From: DATKCA01 sp035544675
GTDB taxonomy: Bacteria; Acidobacteriota; Thermoanaerobaculia; Gp7-AA8
Assembly (NCBI GenBank): GCA_035544675.1
Contig: DATKCA010000039.1
Span: 1 to 42,543, forward strand
Direction: 5' to 3'
Length of the DNA: 42,543 nt
Made by a program: the position numbers and the translations under genes. Position 1 is the stretch's first letter, and each line of letters opens with the position of its first letter. Under the pieces are notes generated by a model that saw only the letters and a program-made list of their open reading frames with translations, made no database searches and was not told the origin of the DNA. Positions 1 through 8,711 of the stretch are shown here, one piece after another.

Positions 1-2
1 CG

Positions 3-8
3 TAGAAT
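3..8 (+). promoter_or_regulatory. Possible -10 box before guanine deaminase
   Basis: TAGAAT lies 6 nt upstream of the GTG at 15 and directly abuts the GTG at 9. If it is a -10 element, transcription would start near base 14-15, making a leaderless message that begins at the second GTG. The -35 region lies outside the window, so this rests on the hexamer and on similar boxes elsewhere in the window. Confidence 0.25.
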
Positions 9-1298
9 GTGCCGGTGAAGATCTACCGCGCGCGGGTTTACACGCCGGTCTCCGATCCTTTCACGACGGACGTCAGCTCCTCCTGTCAAAGCTGGGACGA
101 CGGATTTCTCGCCGTCGACGGCGATCGCATCGCGGGCGCCGGCGCATGGGGTGAACAGCCGGACGGCGAGATCGTCGACCTCGGTCGCCACGCTCTCATC
201 TCGCCGGGCTTCGTCGACACGCATCTGCACGCACCGCAGCTCGAGATGATCGGCTCGTACGGCGGCCACCTGCTGGAGTGGCTCAATCGCTACACGTTTC
301 CCACCGAGGCGAGTTTCGCCGATGCGGGACACGCCGCGAGGATCGCCCGAGCGCTGTTCGACGAGCTTCTGCGCAACGGAACCGTCTGCGCGCTGATCTT
401 CTCCACGATTCACACCGAGGCGACCGACATCTTCTTTCAGGAGGCGGAGCGGCGCGGGTTCCGCGCCATCATCGGCAAGACGATGATGGACCGCAACGCT
501 CCTGACTTCCTCCTCGAGAACGCCGGCGACGCCTACAGCAGCAGCCGGGAGCTGCTGCAGAAGTGGCACAACCGCGGACTGCTTCGCTACGCCATCACTC
601 CCCGCTTCGCGCCGACGTCGACGCCGGAGCTGCTCGATCGCGCCGGCGACCTCAAGCGCGAGTTCCCCGACGCCTACGTTCACACTCACATCTCGGAGAA
701 CCGCCACGAGGTGGCCTGGGTCCACGAGCTCTTTCCGCAGCACGCCGAGTACGCGGATGTGTACGACAGCTATGGTCTGCTCGACGCACGCACCATCCTC
801 GCGCATGGCGTCCATCTCACGCCCGAGGAGCTGGATCTGCTGAGCAGGCGCGGCGCCCGGATCGCCCACTGCCCCAACTCCAACCTCTTCCTCGGCAGCG
901 GTCTGTTCCGGCTGCCTCAGGTCCTCCGGTCGGGCGTCATCGTGGGGCTCGGCAGCGACATCGGAGCGGGGACGACCCCTTCGATGCTGACCGCCATGGC
1001 GGACGCCTACAAGGTCCAGCAGGTGCAGGGCATCTCGCTCACCCCCTTCCAGCTCTGGTATCTCGCTACGCTCGGCGGCGCACGGGCGCTGTCACTCGAT
1101 TCGGAGACCGGCAGCCTGGAACGGGGGAAGTCGGCGGATTTCCTGATCTTCGACCTGCGGGCGACGCCGCTCCTCCAGCTGCGAAGCGAGAGGGTGGGCG
1201 GCGTGGAGGATTTGCTCGCCGGTCTTGTCTTCATGGGAGATGATCGCGCGGTCGCCAAGGCGTTCATTGCCGGCCGGGAGGTCTGGTCGGCACACTGA
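9..1298 (+). CDS. guaD: Guanine deaminase
   Basis: Cytosolic hydrolase that converts guanine to xanthine and ammonia in purine salvage or catabolism. The 429-residue product is an amidohydrolase-superfamily protein throughout. FVDTHLHAPQ supplies H72 and H74, HTHISEN supplies H227, LAHG supplies H266 and GLGSDIGAGT supplies D317; these match the five zinc ligands of guanine deaminases. HCPNSN (287-292) is the usual substrate loop, and the C-terminus (GKSADFLIFD) returns to the small beta domain. The length fits the family. An in-frame TAG at 3-5 rules out an earlier start, so GTG at 9 is the first possible start; GTG at 15 is an alternative placed 6 nt after a TAGAAT box. No Shine-Dalgarno sequence is visible. 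No other purine gene adjoins it; the next gene starts 31 nt downstream on the same strand. Confidence 0.93.
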   Translation: MPVKIYRARVYTPVSDPFTTDVSSSCQSWDDGFLAVDGDRIAGAGAWGEQPDGEIVDLGRHALISPGFVDTHLHAPQLEMIGSYGGHLLEWLNRYTFPTEASFADAGHAARIARALFDELLRNGTVCALIFSTIHTEATDIFFQEAERRGFRAIIGKTMMDRNAPDFLLENAGDAYSSSRELLQKWHNRGLLRYAITPRFAPTSTPELLDRAGDLKREFPDAYVHTHISENRHEVAWVHELFPQHAEYADVYDSYGLLDARTILAHGVHLTPEELDLLSRRGARIAHCPNSNLFLGSGLFRLPQVLRSGVIVGLGSDIGAGTTPSMLTAMADAYKVQQVQGISLTPFQLWYLATLGGARALSLDSETGSLERGKSADFLIFDLRATPLLQLRSERVGGVEDLLAGLVFMGDDRAVAKAFIAGREVWSAH

Positions 1299-1318
1299 TT
1301 GCGCCTGCCAGCATCACC

Positions 1319-1324
1319 AGGAGG
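1319..1324 (+). promoter_or_regulatory. Shine-Dalgarno AGGAGG fixing the start at 1330
   Basis: AGGAGG ends 5 nt before ATG 1330. The same frame is open back to an ATG at 1225 inside guaD, but this strong site and the signal peptide that begins at 1330 decide for the internal ATG. Confidence 0.75.
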
Positions 1325-1329
1325 TTCGC

Positions 1330-2625
1330 ATGAGGCGAAGCATCTCTGTTGTCACTGTGTCTTTGATTGTGGCTGTGTCCGCTTTTGGACAGAGCCGTAC
1401 CGTTTACCGGACAGCGGCCGACATCCGGCAGGGCTCGGCAGGGTCGATCAGCGGGACCGTCGTCGACGTCGACGAGGCCCGCCGGCAGCTCCAGCTCGAG
1501 CCTGATGAGAACCCGGCCCAGCGCGTGACGGTGATGAGCGACTCGGTCAGCACGGTCTACTACGGGTTCGGCGGCATCATCAACGACGCCCCGGAGATCT
1601 TCAAGGGGTCGAGCGGCTTCGCCAACGTGCGGGTCGGCGACCGCCTGGACGTTCGGGGGACGGGACGGGCCAACTTCGTTCTGATGGCGGAACAGATGAC
1701 GCTGCTCGGGCGCGCCGTCGAGGCGAGCCAGGTCGGCATCGGCACGACGAGAGGTCCGACCAGTGTATCGACGCCGACCGCGACGCAAACGACGCGGTCC
1801 ACGGGGTCCGCAGGCTTTGCGGAAGGGACGATCCGCCAGATCAATCCGAACGCGGGACGCATGGTGATTCAGACCGCGCAGCGCCGGATGATCACGGTGC
1901 GCGCGACCCGGACGACCCCTGTCTACTACCGCGGCGAGATCTACCGCATCGACAACCTCGAGGTCGGCGACCGCATCCGCGTCGAGGCCAACGAGCGCGA
2001 CGCGGCGGCCGGCGACATCAGCGCGCGCGTCATCGATGTCGTCCAGAGCGTCCAGGAATCGTCCGCTCTCCCCAACGACCGGCGCGTGACCTCGCTCGCC
2101 GGCCGTGTCACCCGCGTGGAGCGGGCCGCGGACACGATTGGGGTCGACACGGGCCGCGGTGAGGTCCGCGTCGACATGAGCCGCGCGGCCGATGCGACGG
2201 GCCGCGGCATTCGCGCATCGGACCTCCGCGTGGGCGACCAGGTCGACATCAGCGGCAGCTACGACGGCTCCGGCTCCGAGATCTTTCTCGCGTCGACGGT
2301 TCGCTTCGGCACGGGGGACGTGTTCACCGACCGCACCGACTCGACGGTGACCGTCGACGAGGGTTACGAGCGCGGCGACTACGCGGTCTTCAGTCTGTCG
2401 GGGACGGTGACCGAGTCACTGCAGACCTCGCCGGTGCTGGTGATTCGCGACCGCGCCTCCGGTCGAAATGTCGAGATCTTCGTTACGGATGACTTCGTCT
2501 ACCGCACGAAAACGGGAGGCTATGCCACCGCCGACCGCCTGGCCGTCGGCGAGGCCGTGCTCATCAAGGCCTTCCGGGACGAGGACAACAACCTGATCGC
2601 GCAGACGATCCGCATGAGACCCTAG
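1330..2625 (+). CDS. Secreted four-repeat OB-like protein (DUF5666-like)
   Basis: Exported protein of 431 residues with no recognised enzymatic motif. Residues 1-20 form a signal peptide (MRRSIS, hydrophobic core, cleavage near AFG/Q). The mature part holds four related blocks at about 39-127, 163-238, 254-326 and 355-430. Each opens with a G-x-V/I strand (SGTVVDV, EGTIRQI, AGRVTRV, SGTVTES) and closes around a VGD-type turn: VGDRLDVRG, VGDRIRVEA, VGDQVDISG and VGEAVLIKA. This is the pattern of DUF5666-type OB-like beta barrels. A Ser/Thr-rich linker (about 134-160) separates the first two blocks. A role in the periplasm or at the cell surface is inferred from export only. The gene follows guaD by 31 nt but has its own strong ribosome-binding site, so co-transcription does not imply shared function. 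Confidence 0.75.
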   Translation: MRRSISVVTVSLIVAVSAFGQSRTVYRTAADIRQGSAGSISGTVVDVDEARRQLQLEPDENPAQRVTVMSDSVSTVYYGFGGIINDAPEIFKGSSGFANVRVGDRLDVRGTGRANFVLMAEQMTLLGRAVEASQVGIGTTRGPTSVSTPTATQTTRSTGSAGFAEGTIRQINPNAGRMVIQTAQRRMITVRATRTTPVYYRGEIYRIDNLEVGDRIRVEANERDAAAGDISARVIDVVQSVQESSALPNDRRVTSLAGRVTRVERAADTIGVDTGRGEVRVDMSRAADATGRGIRASDLRVGDQVDISGSYDGSGSEIFLASTVRFGTGDVFTDRTDSTVTVDEGYERGDYAVFSLSGTVTESLQTSPVLVIRDRASGRNVEIFVTDDFVYRTKTGGYATADRLAVGEAVLIKAFRDEDNNLIAQTIRMRP

Positions 2626-2660
2626 GCCTCGGGCGGCTTCGCGAAATGGTGGCCGAGGAA

Positions 2661-2688
2661 TGGAGGCGCCGGTGTCCCCACCGGCGCC
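2661..2688 (+). repeat. TGGAGCGCCG-family palindrome, copy 1
   Basis: A 10-bp perfect stem (GGCGCCGGTG at 2665-2674, CACCGGCGCC at 2679-2688) with loop TCCC, 35 nt after the preceding stop codon. There is no U-tract, so it is not a classical terminator. Its top-strand sequence matches the copies at 8342-8368 and 8686-8711. Confidence 0.75.
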
Positions 2689-2752
2689 ACCCCCCACCCC
2701 GCCCCACGAAGTTATTCGGAATATCCGACCTCCTTTCCTTGTCGCAGTGGTC

Positions 2753-3124
2753 ATGGCGAAACGCGATCTCCTCCCAGGTGTCCGGCCGGACGATTGTCCG
2801 CCGCGGGTCGTCCTCACATCACGCCGGGAGATCAGACGCGCGCGCATCCATGCGACGCTTCGTGACGGCGCGCAACTCCTCCTTCTCGCCGCCGTCGACT
2901 ATCTGTTCGTCTGGTGGCCATTGACCCACGTGCCGATGCTCGACCGCGAGATGACGGTGATCGTGGTGGCGCTGGCCAACGCGCTGGTCCTGACGCACAT
3001 CGCGATGTCCCGCCTGATGCCGAAGTGGGCGGCGCGCCGCATCGCGACGACGTGGTGTCTATCCGAGCGAGCGCGGTTCTTCGCGAACGAGCGGCGCCAG
3101 CAGGCGCGCTACCAGCACCAGTAG
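2753..3124 (+). CDS. Small two-helix membrane protein, function unknown
   Basis: A 123-residue hypothetical protein. A basic N-terminus (MAKRDLLPG, later SRREIRRARIHATLRDG) precedes two hydrophobic segments: AQLLLLAAVDYLFVWWP at about 43-60 and MTVIVVALANALVLTHIAM at about 69-87. A basic, aromatic tail follows. I chose ATG 2753 because the upstream part of the same frame runs through the palindromic repeat and encodes only a Pro-rich stretch. The last 66 nt overlap the 3' end of the convergent DUF3999 gene. That overlap and the lack of a recognisable family keep confidence moderate, but two clean transmembrane segments are unlikely by chance in such G+C-rich DNA. Confidence 0.55.
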   Translation: MAKRDLLPGVRPDDCPPRVVLTSRREIRRARIHATLRDGAQLLLLAAVDYLFVWWPLTHVPMLDREMTVIVVALANALVLTHIAMSRLMPKWAARRIATTWCLSERARFFANERRQQARYQHQ

Positions 3125-5008
3125 CAAGAGGGCCACGAGCCCGATGGCGATCCAGAAGAACTTCCGCTCCCCGCTCGTCTCCGCTGGAATCGACATTGGC
3201 GGAGGCGAGATGAAGCCGATCTCCTGCGCCGCCTCGGTGAACAGGCGCGGGGCCAGCAGGGCGAGGTCGTATCGTGGAGGCGAGGCGGTCGCGTGGCCGT
3301 AGAGCAGGTCGAGCCGTGAGCCGGGGCTGTAGAACCGCAGCGCGTACGAGGGAAGATGAACCTCCGCGGACGTGAGAGACAGCGGTGCGTTGTCGCCCTC
3401 ATCGATGGTGAGCTCGACGGATTCCACGTTCCGCGGCAAATCGAACTCGAGGGCCGGCGCAGGCTCCTCGGCATCGACGCTCCGCCAGGTCGTGCTTCCC
3501 AGCTTCCGGGCCTCTCGTCCGCGGCTCTCATCCAGGGCCGTCCACAACTCGACATCCCGACTGAAGACGCGGGCCGATGTCGTGATGAACAGCTCCGCTC
3601 CGTCCGGCATCGTCGGATACGGCAGCGCGAGCTGGTAGATCGACACGTTCCGCTCGCGCTCGCGCTCCGTGTACCTGCGGATCTGCAGATGGACGACCAC
3701 CGGTGACGTGCGGCGCTCGATGACGTAGGGGACCTGGCGGCCAGTCCTGTCGACGAGCCGCACGTCAGCGAGGTCGCGACTTCGAGCGAGAACATCCGCA
3801 TCGAGCGGCAGGACGGTGAGGCCGGCCCGCGCTGGCGCGACATGCCGCGAGAACCGATAGCGCTGGCGGTCGATCGGTGCGCCTTCCAGGCGCAGCGGCG
3901 GCCGAGGCGGATCGAGGGCGCTCCGCTTTGCCGCCTGCGACCACTTCGCGGTCTGGACCGGCGTGCGCGAGAGCATCTCGCGAGCCGCTTCCAGGTCGTA
4001 CACCGGAGGGGCGAGCGAATCGTCGCCGTAGCGCGCGGTCAACGGCTCGCCATCGGGCGACTCGAACAGGATCGAAGGCTGCGGCGCGAGCCTCAGCACG
4101 ACCTCGTCGACCGGCAGCGGATCTTTGTCGCCGTCTTCGATGACGATCTCCAGCTCTCGCGACCGGGGCTGGGAGATCGGAATGATCATGTTCGAAGCGA
4201 CCATCCCGTTTCGCTGTGCCTGGCGCAGCGTCGCGGTGCCAAGGGGGGTGGGAACGATCTGGCTACCGGTGAGTCGCGGCTCGGTGACGGCGGCCTGGCG
4301 GAAGACGTCGCCGTTTCCGGCGCGGATCTCCAGAGCGGTGGCGGGCAGCGACCGCGCCGGCAGCAGCACCCGGATGCGAGTGCGGCCGCGCTCGCCCGGT
4401 CTCATTCGGAACGAGACGGGCGCGCGCATGGGAACGGCTGGAATCCCCGATCCGTGTACGCGTGCCCGGACCGCGGCCCGGCCGGCGCGCGCGCTGGAGC
4501 GGTCGTCCCACGTCACGCGAAGATATCGAAACATCCCGGGCGGGAACTCGATGTCACGGCGGCGGAGGTTGTCGGAGGGAAGGTCGAACAGCGTCGTATC
4601 GGAGAGCAGCGACCAGCGGGTCCGATCGCCGCTTCCCTCGATGGTCACGTGCTTCAGAAACGGCGCGGCGATTCCTTCGAAGCGGAGTGCGTCCACCAGG
4701 ATCACCGAGCCGAGGTCGATCTCGAAACCGCTGCTGCGCTTCGTCGGTACGGTGTCCAGCATCGTCCCGCCCACCCATCTGGCGAAGGATGCCTGCGGGG
4801 CGACGACGAGATAAGCGATCTCGTTTCCTGACGCTCCGAACAGGCGGAGATCACGAAGGTCCGGCGCGGAGCCGGACAGGAGCAGGAGGTCCACATCGAG
4901 GCGGTTCGCACCTGGCCCGGCCGGCGCGACCTGGCGCTCGTACCGGAAGGCGCCGCCGGCGGATGCCGCGGATGCCGCCAGAAGCAAGGCCAGCAGTGCC
5001 GTTCTCAA
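3059..5008 (-). CDS. DUF3999-family exported membrane-anchored protein
   Basis: A 649-residue protein of the DUF3999 type. Residues 2-18 form a signal peptide (RTALLALLLAASAASAG). The long beta-rich periplasmic part contains a twice-repeated arrangement: YERQVAP near the N-terminus and FSRHVAPARAG in the second half each open a block that ends in E-(I/L)-x-I-(E/D)-(E/D)-GD (VIEDGDKDPLPVD and TIDEGDNAPLSLT). One transmembrane helix lies at about 615-635 (FFWIAIGLVALLLLVLVA), followed by a short cytoplasmic tail. The start is TTG at 5008, whose last two bases overlap the TGA of the upstream DUF2339 gene (TTGA), so translation is probably coupled. In-frame sequence further upstream only shadows DUF2339. 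DUF2339 and DUF3999 genes are often neighbours; their shared role is not known to me, though an envelope function is likely. Confidence 0.85.
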   Translation of the reverse strand: MRTALLALLLAASAASAGGAFRYERQVAPAGPGANRLDVDLLLLSGSAPDLRDLRLFGASGNEIAYLVVAPQASFARWVGGTMLDTVPTKRSSGFEIDLGSVILVDALRFEGIAAPFLKHVTIEGSGDRTRWSLLSDTTLFDLPSDNLRRRDIEFPPGMFRYLRVTWDDRSSARAGRAAVRARVHGSGIPAVPMRAPVSFRMRPGERGRTRIRVLLPARSLPATALEIRAGNGDVFRQAAVTEPRLTGSQIVPTPLGTATLRQAQRNGMVASNMIIPISQPRSRELEIVIEDGDKDPLPVDEVVLRLAPQPSILFESPDGEPLTARYGDDSLAPPVYDLEAAREMLSRTPVQTAKWSQAAKRSALDPPRPPLRLEGAPIDRQRYRFSRHVAPARAGLTVLPLDADVLARSRDLADVRLVDRTGRQVPYVIERRTSPVVVHLQIRRYTERERERNVSIYQLALPYPTMPDGAELFITTSARVFSRDVELWTALDESRGREARKLGSTTWRSVDAEEPAPALEFDLPRNVESVELTIDEGDNAPLSLTSAEVHLPSYALRFYSPGSRLDLLYGHATASPPRYDLALLAPRLFTEAAQEIGFISPPPMSIPAETSGERKFFWIAIGLVALLLLVLVARLLAPLVREEPRSLG

Positions 5009-8000
5009 CCGGCTTCCTCCACGGGCTTGCCGGCGGAGCGCATCACGAACTTCTGCAGCAGCAAACCGACGATCACGAGCGACACGGCAAGCCCGAGAAG
5101 AGACCCAACGCGATAGAGGCCGCCCAGCCGTCCCAGGTCGTGGAGGAAACACTTCAGGATCGTGACGGCGAGCAGGACGAGCGCCGCGACGCGCGCGGAC
5201 TTGGAGCCGAGAATGATGCCGGCCACGAGCATGCCGATCGCAAACAGCGCCCAGGCGATGGTGTACGTGAGGTCCTGGGCCAGCGTGGACGAGAAGAAGT
5301 TGAACGTCAGCGCGCGGCCCCTCGAGTAGAAGTCGGCGATCTCGATGTTGACGAGGAGGAAGAGCAGCACGGTCCCGCCGCTGCTCAGAAGCGCGACACC
5401 GCGGCGGATCGATCTCGGCCACAACCAGGCCGCGACGAAGAACGCCGCCGCACAGAGCAGATACGTGTAGAGATACCAGTTGAACAGCGGCCGGTTCGTC
5501 TCCTGGTGGTACGAGAGCACTGCCGGATTGAAGACGAGCCGCGCGAACGACGCCGCGAGCAGCGCGCTTCCCCAGGCGATGAGACCGCGATGCGGAATGC
5601 GTGAGAACAGCCACACCAGCGCCGCTCCCTCCAGCGCCCATCCGATGGTGATCCACTGCCTGTCGAGCTGCAGGGGAATCGCGACGGTGATGAACGCGAG
5701 CGCGGTCCCGGCCACCAGGGCCAGGCGGTTCAGCGTGCGCTCGGACGGCGGCTCGAGGCGCAGGAGCTGCGTGAGCAGCACCAGCATGAGAAGCGCCTGC
5801 GCCAGCGGCAGCAGGCCGATGAGATCGCCGTACCCGGCGTCTTCGATCGCGGCCCGCGCCGCGAAGAAGAAGGGAACTCCGGCCAGCACCGCCGCCAGGT
5901 GCGGCTGCAGCGAGCGAGCGGCCCGGCGGCCGAGCAGAAGCGGATAGAGGATGAATGGCGCGTACATCGTCGCGGCGAACAGGAGCATCTCACCGGGCGA
6001 CTGCGTCCGCGCCAGCGCGGTGGCGAACGCCGTGAGCGGCACGGCCAGAACGGCCAGGATGTGTCTTCCCGTGGTCCAGGCCAGCGCCAGGAGAAGGACG
6101 GCGGCAGCGAGGTGGGTGAGCAGCAGAGTCGCGAACAGCGGGTCACCGGCTCGCTGCCCGGCCACGACCGCCACCAGGTGCGCCAGGACGGCGCCGCCGG
6201 CCGCTGCGAACAGGAATGGCTCCTCGCGGCCGCGGAACATCCTGCGCGCGAGCGCGAACCAGACCGCTCCGTATGCCATGACCAGCAGCGTCGCCGCGAG
6301 AGCGACGTTCGGCCACGGTGCAACGCCGCTGCGTCCAGCCCAGAGCATCAACACGATCTGTGAGGCCACTGTCGCGCCGATCATCAGCGTGCCGCGCTGA
6401 AGGTGAATCGCGGCCGCGCCCGCGGCCAGATCGAGGATGAAGAGAACGGCGAACAGCGGCCACGGCGGAATGGACAGCTCGGTCTGCGTCGCGACGAACA
6501 TCAGAAAGAGATGTCCCGCAATGGCGAGATGGGCCGCGCTCTCAAATTCCTCCCCCGCGCCCCCTCGTGCCCCCCACACGCTCCCCAGCAACACAATGAT
6601 GCCGAAGAGGGCGATGAGAAAGAGCGCCGGGATGAGGGCGCCGGCCAGCGGGGCGGCTTCCCACCACGACGCCAGGACCACCCACGAGAGAACGATCACA
6701 ACCACCGCGAAGAGAGGACGTGACGTCGCCCGCGCCTCGGCAAAGACCCCGATGAGGAGCGCCGCGAGAATCGCGGCCAGTCCCCACATTGCCGCAGCGG
6801 CAATCCGGTCGCCGGTGAGAAACAACAGGACCAGAAGGCTGAGGATCACCGTGACGGGAACGCCGGCCGCCGGCATGAGAGGCCTTCCCATCCGGCGCGC
6901 GATGGCCGGAACGGCCAGAAGCAGCAGACCGAAGCCGGCGTAAACGAGCAGCCCGCCGATGAGTGTCTCGGGCGACAGATGCCGGGCGGACCAGATGGCC
7001 TGCGTGACGATGGCGAAGAACGCGGCCACGAAGTACACGACGCCGCCGCTCTGGAAACGAATCGCGCTGAAACCGACCAGCGCGAGCAGAACGAACATGG
7101 TCCCGAAGAGAACGGCGGGCGATGCGGTCGCGGGCTCGCGGATGGCGATCACCGCAAACATGAAGAACAACGCCCCGGCCCCCTGCGTCGCCTCGGTCCG
7201 GAACCTGATGCCGGCGGCGAGAAACACCACCACGAATGCCGCGACCCACGCCAGGATCCCAGGCCACGCACCCGTGGTGTAGGAGGCCGCGCTCCACACC
7301 GCGAACGTGAGCAGCGCCGCGACCGCGCCGAGAACGTGCAGCCACTGCGGCCCGCGCATCCGCGCGATCACCGCGAGGCCGATCACCATGAAGAGCAGGA
7401 ATCCGAAAAGCGTGTTGTAGCGGCTGCCGTACGCCGGGACCGCCGCTCCGAAGATCGCGAACGCGAGCGGCAGAACGGACGCGGCGAGCGAGATCCTGTC
7501 GAACCCCGACTGCCGTCCATCACGGCGCCCCGCGCCGCGAAGCCACAGGGCACTGCTGCCCACCACCGCGAACAGCGCGAAGATCCCCGCCGCGAGCGGG
7601 AGCTGAGACACCGTGAGGAACTTGCCGATCCACGCCCATTGGTAAGCGACCGTGAAGATCAGACTCCCGAGCGTGAGCGCCGGCCACTGCTTCTTGAACG
7701 CCACCCACGCCAGTCCGGCGTTCAACAGCAGCAGATACGAGAAGAGCCCGATGGGGCGGTTCTCGCCCGTCGACAGCAGAGCGGGTGTTGCGAATCCGCC
7801 CATCATGCCGAGCAGGGCGATGAATACGGATTCACGCCGGATGGACAGCAGCACCGCGACCGCCGTGACCGCCAGCATCAGGGCGAAGACCACGGCAGCG
7901 GGAAGCAGATGCCACAGCGCGTGCGTGGCGAAGAGCGTCGCGTACAGGATGGCGATGCCCGCGCCGTCGAGCGCGTTGACCGTGAAGACGTAGTTCCGCG

Positions 8001-8577
8001 CGACGCGAAGCTCGCAGACGATCAGCAGCGCCGCGCCGGTGACCAGACCGAGCGTGGCGCGCACGGTCGGGCTGAGCCATCCATGCTCGACCGAATACTT
8101 GAGGAAAAAGACGGCCGCGAGGACGAGCGCGATCCCGGCGATCCACGAGAACAGCTTGACCCCGACGAGGCTCTCCCAGTCGAACGGGCGCGCCGCAGGT
8201 GGCGCAGGGGCGGCGGGCGGTGGGGGCGGCTGGGGTGGTGGGGGCGATGGTGGCGAGGCGGCGGCGGTGGCGGCCGGTCGGGGCGGCGGCGAGGGTGGAG
8301 GGGGCGGGACGGGGGCGGGTGGTGGGGGCTCGGGTGGTGGGTGGAGCGCGGGTGTCCCCACCGGCGCCATTGGCGGGGTGGGGGGGACGACGGGAGGCGC
8401 CGGTGAGGACACCGGCGCTCCATTCCTCTGTTCGCGCTTCCGCAGCCACTCCAGCTCACGCTTCAGCTCGGCAAGCTGACTGGCGAGAGCGCTGGCGCGG
8501 TTGCTCGCGCCCACGGCCACGACGAGCGCGACGATCGACAGGGCGCCGAAGATGACGCCGAAGCATCCGAGATCCAT
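5005..8577 (-). CDS. DUF2339-family polytopic membrane protein
   Basis: A 1190-residue integral membrane protein. Residues 3-25 are the first membrane helix, followed by a short charged coiled segment (AELKRELEWLRKREQR, about 36-51). A Pro/Ala-rich linker runs to about residue 130, and then comes the DUF2339 core, opening FDWESLVGVKLFSWIAGIAL. The rest is nearly continuous hydrophobic helices, I estimate more than twenty, ending in a basic tail. GMMGGFATPALLSTG is a conserved-looking polar loop. The linker contains two copies of a palindromic DNA repeat in opposite orientation, read as NGAPVSSPAP and as MAPVGTPALH. The stop overlaps the TTG start of the DUF3999 gene. The biochemical role of the family is unknown to me. 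No Shine-Dalgarno sequence precedes ATG 8577; a TATCCT hexamer lies 12 nt upstream. Confidence 0.88.
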   Translation of the reverse strand: MDLGCFGVIFGALSIVALVVAVGASNRASALASQLAELKRELEWLRKREQRNGAPVSSPAPPVVPPTPPMAPVGTPALHPPPEPPPPAPVPPPPPSPPPRPAATAAASPPSPPPPQPPPPPAAPAPPAARPFDWESLVGVKLFSWIAGIALVLAAVFFLKYSVEHGWLSPTVRATLGLVTGAALLIVCELRVARNYVFTVNALDGAGIAILYATLFATHALWHLLPAAVVFALMLAVTAVAVLLSIRRESVFIALLGMMGGFATPALLSTGENRPIGLFSYLLLLNAGLAWVAFKKQWPALTLGSLIFTVAYQWAWIGKFLTVSQLPLAAGIFALFAVVGSSALWLRGAGRRDGRQSGFDRISLAASVLPLAFAIFGAAVPAYGSRYNTLFGFLLFMVIGLAVIARMRGPQWLHVLGAVAALLTFAVWSAASYTTGAWPGILAWVAAFVVVFLAAGIRFRTEATQGAGALFFMFAVIAIREPATASPAVLFGTMFVLLALVGFSAIRFQSGGVVYFVAAFFAIVTQAIWSARHLSPETLIGGLLVYAGFGLLLLAVPAIARRMGRPLMPAAGVPVTVILSLLVLLFLTGDRIAAAAMWGLAAILAALLIGVFAEARATSRPLFAVVVIVLSWVVLASWWEAAPLAGALIPALFLIALFGIIVLLGSVWGARGGAGEEFESAAHLAIAGHLFLMFVATQTELSIPPWPLFAVLFILDLAAGAAAIHLQRGTLMIGATVASQIVLMLWAGRSGVAPWPNVALAATLLVMAYGAVWFALARRMFRGREEPFLFAAAGGAVLAHLVAVVAGQRAGDPLFATLLLTHLAAAVLLLALAWTTGRHILAVLAVPLTAFATALARTQSPGEMLLFAATMYAPFILYPLLLGRRAARSLQPHLAAVLAGVPFFFAARAAIEDAGYGDLIGLLPLAQALLMLVLLTQLLRLEPPSERTLNRLALVAGTALAFITVAIPLQLDRQWITIGWALEGAALVWLFSRIPHRGLIAWGSALLAASFARLVFNPAVLSYHQETNRPLFNWYLYTYLLCAAAFFVAAWLWPRSIRRGVALLSSGGTVLLFLLVNIEIADFYSRGRALTFNFFSSTLAQDLTYTIAWALFAIGMLVAGIILGSKSARVAALVLLAVTILKCFLHDLGRLGGLYRVGSLLGLAVSLVIVGLLLQKFVMRSAGKPVEEAG
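8342..8368 (+). repeat. TGGAGCGCCG-family palindrome inside DUF2339 gene, copy 2
   Basis: A slightly decayed copy (TGGAGCGCGGGTGTCCCC followed by ACCGGCGCC), same top-strand orientation as copies 1 and 4. It lies within the linker codons of the DUF2339 protein and is read there as APVGTPALH. Confidence 0.65.
8396..8422 (-). repeat. TGGAGCGCCG-family palindrome inside DUF2339 gene, copy 3
   Basis: A perfect 9-bp stem (GCGCCGGTG at 8397-8405, CACCGGCGC at 8410-8418) with a 4-nt loop, in opposite orientation to copy 2 some 27 nt away. It is read in frame as GAPVSSPA in the Pro-rich linker of the DUF2339 protein. Confidence 0.75.
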
Positions 8578-8685
8578 GGACCGGGACCAAGGATACTCCG
8601 CCGCGGCGCTACTCCGCCGGGCGATGCGTCAGGATCTTGGCGCGGCCTGCTAAGTACAAGATACGAAGGAGGTTAGAGGTGAGAA

Positions 8686-8711
8686 TGGAGCGCCGGTGTC
8701 CTCACCGGCGC
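8686..8711 (+). repeat. TGGAGCGCCG-family palindrome over the uvrA stop codon, copy 4
   Basis: A perfect 9-bp stem (8690-8698 and 8703-8711) with loop TCCT. The uvrA stop codon (minus strand, 8704-8702) lies inside the element, so the repeat supplies the translation stop and probably the last residues of UvrA. It also occupies the gap between uvrA and the DUF2339 gene. Confidence 0.75.

Noticed and set aside
2646..2924. Overlapping plus-strand frame beginning before the small membrane protein
   Set aside because: It runs through the repeat and then out of frame with the membrane helices, and has no coherent protein features.
6979..8406. Long antisense frame across the DUF2339 gene
   Set aside because: Composition is Arg/Glu/Gly-rich without domains, as expected from the complement of a G+C-rich membrane protein gene.
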